Shown piece after piece: positions 60,701-64,000 of a stretch of 64,000 nucleotides of DNA. This DNA comes from Arenibacter nanhaiticus. GTDB lineage: Bacteria > Bacteroidota > Bacteroidia > Flavobacteriales > Flavobacteriaceae. Each line of letters begins with the position of its first letter. The first letter of the stretch is position 1. Location: NCBI RefSeq assembly GCF_900141935.1, contig NZ_FQYX01000020.1:18784-82783 (forward strand), in the 5' to 3' direction. Made by a program: the position numbers and the translations under genes. A model generated the notes under the pieces. That model was given only the letters and a program-made list of their open reading frames with translations, was not told the origin of the DNA and made no database searches.

Positions 60701-63135
60701 TTAGTAACGTAACTACTGTGCACGGGCCAAACAGGGTGTTAGATATAATTCCGGTACAAACCGCTGCGGTAACTTGTTTTATTCCGGGTAGGGGCGAAAT
60801 TACGGTCAGTGGCGATGGCGGTTGGGGCGGATATCAATACCAATTGGAACAAGAAACGGCTGTTCTCGGTAGCTTTAGTACAGTTATTCCCTTTTCTTTA
60901 ACGAATGTTTTTGGGGATTTGTCTAATGGTAACTATAGGTTGAGTATTGTCGATATGCAAGGATGTGTGGTTACAGAAGAGTTTTCGCTTAATTTACCGA
61001 TGCAAATTGCAGCCGATATTAGAATTGTACAACCCCTTTTATGTCCTGGCTCCAATGATGGTATTATAGAAGCTTATAACGTTAGTGGGGGACAAGATTT
61101 AAATGGCGATGGAGAAGAATATTTATACCAATTAAACCGACTGGATAGTGCTGGCGCTATTTTAAATACTAGTGGTTTACAAGAGTCTATCCGATTTTAC
61201 AACCTCCCTTCTGGGCGGTTTAACATAAATGTATTCGATGGTTGGGGCTGTAGTTTTACTACCCAAGAAATTATTATCCAAGACCCCTTAGCTGTAGATC
61301 CAGATTTGGTAGAAACCCTGTCTCCAGGCTGTGAGGACGAAGGACGGATGGAATTATCGGTGACCAATCCAATGGCAGGAATGGAATATTTTTATCGCAG
61401 AAGTGGCACTTCAGATCCTTTTGTGTCTTTTGGTGGTACTAACATTAATAAAGTAGAAATTATAATTCCAGATGTGAATGCCAACCCAGGACCATATCAG
61501 TACGAAGTACAAAACGGAAATGGTTGCCCAATTCAATTATCTAATGAAATTAATTTAGATAGGGCATTGCCTTTGGTCATTGCCTTAGATTTGGTCGATG
61601 CCAATATTAAATGTTCAGGGGAAGCTACTGGTATCATCCGTTCGGAAGCCTTTGGTGGCGTAGGTAACTATAACTATATTTTGGTAAATAATAATTTAGA
61701 TAGTGGTGCACCAGGAGTGCCGAGAATGCCAATGTCTTCAGATATTATTAGGAACTCACAAACTTCAGGAGTTTTTAGAAACTTAGATGCAGGCAGTTAT
61801 TATGTCTATGTAACGAGTGCTACTTGTAGTGCTATTTCCCAAGAAATAGTCGTCAGTCCAAAGGAAGCTTTGATTTTGGAGCGATTAGAGGCCGTTCCTG
61901 TGAGCTGCAGTGGTGATTTGGATGGTCAAATAAGAATTGAGGCGAGTGGTGGGAGCGGACAAATCCGTTTTTCTATTTCGGAAACCTTAAGTGAGTTTTT
62001 TGAAGGTAACGATCCCCTTAATCAAAATGCTATTACTTTTAGAGATCTACCTCCAGGTTCTTACGAGATAATTGTACAGGACGAACTAGGATGTAGTATA
62101 TTACAAGAAGTTGTTATCACGGTACCTGAAGAATTGATGGTGACTAATGTTAGTGCTACTCCGGAAACCTGTTTATTGGCATCGGACGGATCGGCACAAT
62201 TGAGTATGACGGGGGGAACGCCTTTTGTAGACTTAGGGGGTTTCGGATTTTACGAGACAAAACTAATAGGTCCTGATGCCACTGGTGACGAGGTATTTTA
62301 TAGAAATGATAGACTCGTTTTTGATCATCTAAAAGGAGGTGAAACCTACGTGGTATTTATAAGGGACGCAAAAGGCTGCGAAACCAATGTGATAGTGCCT
62401 ATAACAATGGGGGTAGAATTGAAAGCAGAAGCTCAGGTAGCTTATGGTTGTGAAGGGATTTTTCCCAATAACACAACAAGTATTCTACTGGCAGATCCTA
62501 GTGTGGAGACGCGTTTACTCTTTTCCTTAAATGTAGACGACCTTTCACAGGCAAATACCCAGACCGCTTTTGGAAATTTACATCCAGGGGAGCATACAGT
62601 TTATATATACCACGAAAACGGATGCAGTAGCTTTGTGACCTTTACCATTGATCCCTATGAACCCTTAACTCTTACCGCCATAAAAACAGGTCCCGATCAG
62701 ATAACGGCTAAGGCTGTGGGTGGTTTTGGGGAGTATGAATATTTTTTTCAAGGCAAAGCTACTGGATCCGATACTGTTTTCTACGCCATGGAAGATAGTA
62801 ATATTACCGTATCGGTAAGAGACCAAATGGGGTGTAGTGCTACTATTACGATTCCTTTTGATTTTACGGGAAGGATTGAAGCACCTAACTTTTTTACCCC
62901 CAATGGAGATCATAAAAATGACGAATGGGTTCCGGGGAACAGCAGTTATTTTCCAAATTTAAAAGTAAAGATATATGATCGCTACGGTAGGGTAGTGGCT
63001 ATTTTGGATAATGTCTCTGGATGGGATGGTACATATAGGGGAACAGAAATGCCTAGCGGGGATTATTGGTACGAAGTGAATACTCATGATAAGGAAAATC
63101 ATCAATATATTGGCCATTTTACCCTTTATAGATAA
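54706..63135 (+). CDS. Giant SprB-like repeat adhesin with T9SS type-B sorting domain
   Basis: A 2809-residue cell-surface protein. A hydrophobic N-terminus (HIFYSVLLIVGSIIG) serves as the signal. Most of the chain is Ig-like SprB repeats of roughly 75-95 residues, on the order of 28 by eye. They share the pattern C-(2-6)-G-I-V, SGG-G-Y-Y-L, F-L-(2)-G-Y-V-V-D-GC. The last 90 residues are the CHU_C/type-B sorting domain: FFTPNGDHKNDEWVPGN, LKVKIYDRYGRVV, GWDGTYRG and PSGDYWYEV. SprB of F. johnsoniae is the mobile adhesin moved by the gliding motor. No SprF/PorP-type partner gene is next to it within the window. Its own terminator follows. Confidence 0.93.
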   Translation: MLPRNSKHIFYSVLLIVGSIIGRSVMANTMVHGFDSDVASAVKEINTSSSVHQILAGDIIKYPSKTSSSRQSSTEKEISSMMFTTIINGANEEVVCTNDGSTLAKFFLCGTGDNRTVTVNGSGTITWQKQLASCPLVGGDSCPVKDNSCYGPAITGASYFLDASDPSVAGEYRVRIDSGVFYYFRVSSNPLNPQLSTQDIVCGTPGRVEVTNVPSGYEYSLNSASGPFQDNPYFDITAEGNYQVFTRLKNASQSACVFPSQIVSINEVDMTVEVSKVDISCSGEKGSITIDISGVPGFYSYKLIRNGTTMNSFGPNSSNTHTFNNLGAGTYSVAVQAGSSCADSISTINGDPITIGAGLVPVDATAFATDSFGCGATSVAITLNASGGTAPYQFSVNGGVFEGSFSSGTTHTVNNPGTYNIVVRDANGCSKNTVVDVENIPPPVYNISSMDANCGGANNGSITVNVTNSNGYNLEYSINNGASFRNSNVFSNLAPATYDVVVRYQQDTFSCNTPAISRSIGAPSIITATASDTEIPSCANQNGGEITFSGVSGGVGPYEYSIGSGFILGTTVFSGLSTGTYSPQIRDANGCVETLPAIVFDPIDKPTDIDFTIMAIDCATSTASVSLTVTGGESISDYKIISPITVHNGPNNSFTGLALGSYTFRVTDAEGCSYTESFAITEISSIGVSSQVVRNNSCIGESDGEGRFIVDGFSSSYSYQIDGNSMGTGQTSNVIPLSGLPAGSYTLTVTDEVTSCSESGILTIAEPSAPLTIAPLWTDMSCQNNNRGSVNANASGGWGGYNYTLTRPNGSTVGPRSNPNFSGLTDDSGLYTIAVVDGGGCIASASYNFTALTAPTLLLDIAASDFCFDSTDGTTLEVNASGGDGNYEYRINNGTWVPGGMSASFGNLGPGNHKIEVRDGNNCIGSITRYIRPQTTSRISIQKGLTCSLTGAGDAEISVTLSNGNPPYNTYEMSYNGAAYTGPTAIYGSSFVYTTANPGTYQFRVTDNFGCMVETNIVTIDPTATIVANATVTNPRCDDPTTGVVELVPDTSVGIPPFQYSIDNSPGSFTNQNVYGNLSPGNYTYYVRDSRGCWVDVDFTVGPPTAGIDASVVMNAASCSSGVVLGSIDVDGNTNGVGPYTYTLLSSSGSVTSMVGPTPSDTASFTNLPTGRYTVITRDAAGCEDRDVVTLTASGLSIAPIPPPVPVSCDATGFTYSVSVSGGSGTYEIRLLGEPSYYPLNPGGGTHTFSNALNGIIYGVAYTVEVHDMVTNCIYFREIPPVDEPNSLVVTASGTTASCEVAGNGVFSYEVIDYTGTQLEISVINSSTGAFISPPSTITVPAYTGDPYADQITSLPPGSYQVLVEDLNSNCTSSAQGVIIQDIPTISVDRNTNANCNNPNGQLIVRGVGGTAPYLFSVVPSTTLVGVFTSATTYDLPPGDYDIYVQDANSCESISSQTISMSPGVPTPTVDVTNQCTAVSSYIVEVTSPLSSGTSPETTFQYDMGGGFQSSPTFTMPNPGTYTIIVRDGNGCTNTVEAAVFDFFSITASATAEPSCNNSDGIITVETSGGSGNFNYVLDDGAGLVVDQDNDPVFSGLLPGNYSITVTDRSSNTVPLCQDTATVNIITVLQPVIDTLSTTDISCFGSVDGSITVDLVSATATDGPFTYNLYDSTNTLVRSQADAILDNLSADTYEVEVVSNRGCVSLRLGATIAEPTELMGKAYALPFSCNLATNTFNTTSLFIYTDSNGDGSGSLTGTAPYTFSINDGTAVFDGTNFQSSNVFEIIDNGRPQLITVTIRDANGCEVIDTINLTPPDGLTFSFNEISSIGCDASGTGVVPGTVEIVIDQGSGNYGVEILPLGSQPERMTGGADRIVWDIDTPGDYIFAVRDIDNGGCLYVTTIHTVPDYNLLVADINEIKPVTCFGGSDGEISIAINNYVGKYEYEVFSRDLAGVETSTGVMGSFDTENPINTPEIITGVPAGNLVVRILELDSPYCTVISNVTTVHGPNRVLDIIPVQTAAVTCFIPGRGEITVSGDGGWGGYQYQLEQETAVLGSFSTVIPFSLTNVFGDLSNGNYRLSIVDMQGCVVTEEFSLNLPMQIAADIRIVQPLLCPGSNDGIIEAYNVSGGQDLNGDGEEYLYQLNRLDSAGAILNTSGLQESIRFYNLPSGRFNINVFDGWGCSFTTQEIIIQDPLAVDPDLVETLSPGCEDEGRMELSVTNPMAGMEYFYRRSGTSDPFVSFGGTNINKVEIIIPDVNANPGPYQYEVQNGNGCPIQLSNEINLDRALPLVIALDLVDANIKCSGEATGIIRSEAFGGVGNYNYILVNNNLDSGAPGVPRMPMSSDIIRNSQTSGVFRNLDAGSYYVYVTSATCSAISQEIVVSPKEALILERLEAVPVSCSGDLDGQIRIEASGGSGQIRFSISETLSEFFEGNDPLNQNAITFRDLPPGSYEIIVQDELGCSILQEVVITVPEELMVTNVSATPETCLLASDGSAQLSMTGGTPFVDLGGFGFYETKLIGPDATGDEVFYRNDRLVFDHLKGGETYVVFIRDAKGCETNVIVPITMGVELKAEAQVAYGCEGIFPNNTTSILLADPSVETRLLFSLNVDDLSQANTQTAFGNLHPGEHTVYIYHENGCSSFVTFTIDPYEPLTLTAIKTGPDQITAKAVGGFGEYEYFFQGKATGSDTVFYAMEDSNITVSVRDQMGCSATITIPFDFTGRIEAPNFFTPNGDHKNDEWVPGNSSYFPNLKVKIYDRYGRVVAILDNVSGWDGTYRGTEMPSGDYWYEVNTHDKENHQYIGHFTLYR

Positions 63136-63167
63136 AAATATAACTTCTAATTGGCTGATACAAAAGA

Positions 63168-63210
63168 GCATGAAAAATAAGGTGGATTTTTTATGCATTT
63201 TTTCTTTTTT
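63168..63210 (+). terminator. Terminator of the giant adhesin gene
   Basis: GCATGAAAAAT and ATTTTTTATGC pair over 11 positions with an 8-base loop, followed by a T-rich run of about 13 bases. It begins 33 bases after the stop codon. Confidence 0.75.
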
Positions 63211-63226
63211 ATTTAAACATATGTTC

Positions 63227-63234
63227 TATATTTG
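63227..63234 (+). promoter_or_regulatory. -7 box of the tRNA pair
   Basis: TATATTTG is an exact TAnnTTTG match, 53 bases before tRNA-Pro and just after the adhesin terminator. Confidence 0.6.
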
Positions 63235-63287
63235 CAGTCCGAAAAAATAGCAACTGTTTTACTAAAAACAACCGCTCATATTTTCTT

Positions 63288-63365
63288 CGGGGTGTAGCGT
63301 AGCCCGGTTATCGCGCCGCGTTTGGGACGCGGAGGTCGCAGGTTCGAATCCTGCCACCCCGACCA
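63288..63365 (+). tRNA. tRNA-Pro (TGG)
   Basis: Acceptor arms CGGGGTG and CACCCCG pair, followed by discriminator A and an encoded CCA. The anticodon stem CCGCG/CGCGG encloses TTTGGGA, giving anticodon TGG at 63323-63325. The T arm GCAGG-TTCGAAT-CCTGC is perfect. Confidence 0.97.
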
Positions 63366-63420
63366 CAAATCGAAAGAGATTTCGATAAACCAATATAAAA
63401 GTAGGCAACTACTTTTTAAT

Positions 63421-63494
<74 letters not shown>

Positions 63495-63504
63495 CGACAC
63501 TCTC

Positions 63505-63532
63505 AAAACCACGCCAAATGGCGTGGTTTTTT
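63505..63532 (+). terminator. Terminator of the tRNA pair
   Basis: AAAACCACGCC and GGCGTGGTTTT form a perfect stem with a short AAAT loop, followed by Ts. It starts ten bases after tRNA-Arg. Confidence 0.88.
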
Positions 63533-63541
63533 GTTTTATAA

Positions 63542-63582
63542 AAAAGCCAAACTTGTTTGAGCTTTAGAATAAAACAAAAAAC
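63542..63582 (+). repeat. 41-bp direct repeat, first copy
   Basis: AAAAGCCAAACTTGTTTGAG and the following 21 bases recur at 63661-63701, 119 bases further on. The copy starts at the tail of the tRNA terminator. Confidence 0.85.
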
Positions 63583-63660
63583 CGGCAGCGATAGCTGGTG
63601 GGTTTTGAATTTGCAACATTGATAAAGAAGGATCACCGAAGGTAATCCTGATGTACGGAG

Positions 63661-63701
63661 AAAAGCCAAACTTGTTTGAGCTTTAGAATAAAACAAAAAA
63701 C
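63661..63701 (+). repeat. 41-bp direct repeat, second copy
   Basis: An identical 41-base copy of 63542-63582, ending about 20 bases before the transposase stop codon. The 78 bases between the copies show no coding content, apart from a weak hairpin (CCGGC ... GCTGG). Confidence 0.85.
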
Positions 63702-63723
63702 GGATCATGACCAATTGTTGTGT

Positions 63724-64000
63724 TTATGCAAAAATTGTGGTTAATCTATAAAGGAAGAATTCTACATTTTTCACCCCTCTGAACTGTGCCCTGAACGCTT
63801 TAATTTTTGCATTGAATGATTCTGCCGAGGCATTCGTACTTTTATTTATAAAATAGTTCAGGATAGTTCTGTAATTAACGCTGATACTGTTAGCCACTGT
63901 TTGGAAGCTTTTAAAGCCCGAAGCCTCTACGTCCTTGTGCCAATGTGCCAGTTTGGTATATGCCGTTTGTATAGTAGTGGCTGTATTGAATATGTTCCTG
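63724..64000 (-). CDS. IS transposase, ISL3/ISAon1-like, C-terminal part (5' end beyond window)
   Basis: A frame enters from the window edge and ends at TAA 63724-63726, giving the last 91 residues. It reads LAHWHKDVEASGFKSFQTV, then NYFINKSTNASAESFNAKIK and AFRAQFRGVKNVEFFLYRL, the conserved end of DDE transposases of the ISL3 type, including the ISAon1-like elements of Bacteroidota. The Glu in ASAESFN is probably the last member of the catalytic DDE triad. The frame has no stop in this part, so the element may be intact beyond the window. Its 3' end lies next to the second 41-bp repeat. Confidence 0.85.
   Translation of the reverse strand, partial: RNIFNTATTIQTAYTKLAHWHKDVEASGFKSFQTVANSISVNYRTILNYFINKSTNASAESFNAKIKAFRAQFRGVKNVEFFLYRLTTIFA

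Noticed and set aside
54706..63135. CRISPR or DNA tandem repeats within the giant gene.
   Set aside because: The repetition is at the protein level (SprB domains). The DNA units are diverged and continuous with one open frame.

Overview
The window comes from the chromosome of a member of the Flavobacteriaceae (Bacteroidota). The evidence is the gliding lipoprotein GldI, a giant SprB-like protein with a type-B type IX secretion (T9SS) sorting domain, the parA-parB-DUF5683-dapB-lepB-WbqC cluster, the udk-ftsB-mutA-mutB cluster, low GC, no obvious Shine-Dalgarno sites, and repeated Bacteroidota-type -7 boxes (TAnnTTTG) a short way upstream of start codons. The genus cannot be fixed from the sequence alone.

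Layout. 1-9.3 kb: an edge-truncated two-domain amidohydrolase, a DUF3810 membrane protein, the dipeptidase pepD, a CBS-domain protein, a fused cyclophilin-FKBP lipoprotein beside gldI, and a DHH phosphoesterase. 9.7-18.4 kb: ndk, then a leftward block (recF, a small lipoprotein, a DUF721 protein) and a rightward block (TPR membrane protein, ribH, a small membrane protein, mutL, two rhomboid proteases and a membrane-anchored EEP hydrolase). 18.5-20.7 kb: a DUF1080 protein and a Tat-exported Gfo/Idh/MocA oxidoreductase, probably for 3-keto-sugar metabolism. 20.9-31.6 kb: leftward housekeeping genes for chromosome partition, lysine/peptidoglycan precursor synthesis, signal peptidase, the two methylmalonyl-CoA mutase subunits, an FtsB/DivIC-like protein and uridine kinase.

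32.0-40.1 kb is the most unusual part. Two exported class A beta-lactamase-like serine hydrolases flank a predicted ATP/ADP-translocase-like membrane protein fused to HEAT repeats, and an exported 968-residue dikinase follows. The dikinase has its phosphohistidine swivel domain before its ATP-grasp domain and no PEP-binding barrel, which is the order of plant glucan water dikinases. An ATP-using phosphotransferase with a signal peptide next to a nucleotide-carrier homologue suggests a periplasmic phosphorylation system. This is an inference, but a testable one.

40.5-40.9 kb holds the decayed remains of two genes. After that come an MFS drug exporter, an acetate uptake and activation set (DUF4212, sodium/solute symporter, acs), and a peptidoglycan-recycling cluster: anmK, a NagZ-like GH3/beta-lactamase fusion, a NagX-like acyltransferase and a divergent murQ. 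A c-type cytochrome and a PQQ sugar dehydrogenase precede the 2809-residue SprB-like adhesin. The window ends with tRNA-Pro, tRNA-Arg, a 41-bp direct repeat and an edge-truncated transposase. Three copies of a dispersed intergenic repeat lie at 2.7, 6.2 and 42.5 kb. No CRISPR array, prophage or rRNA was seen.
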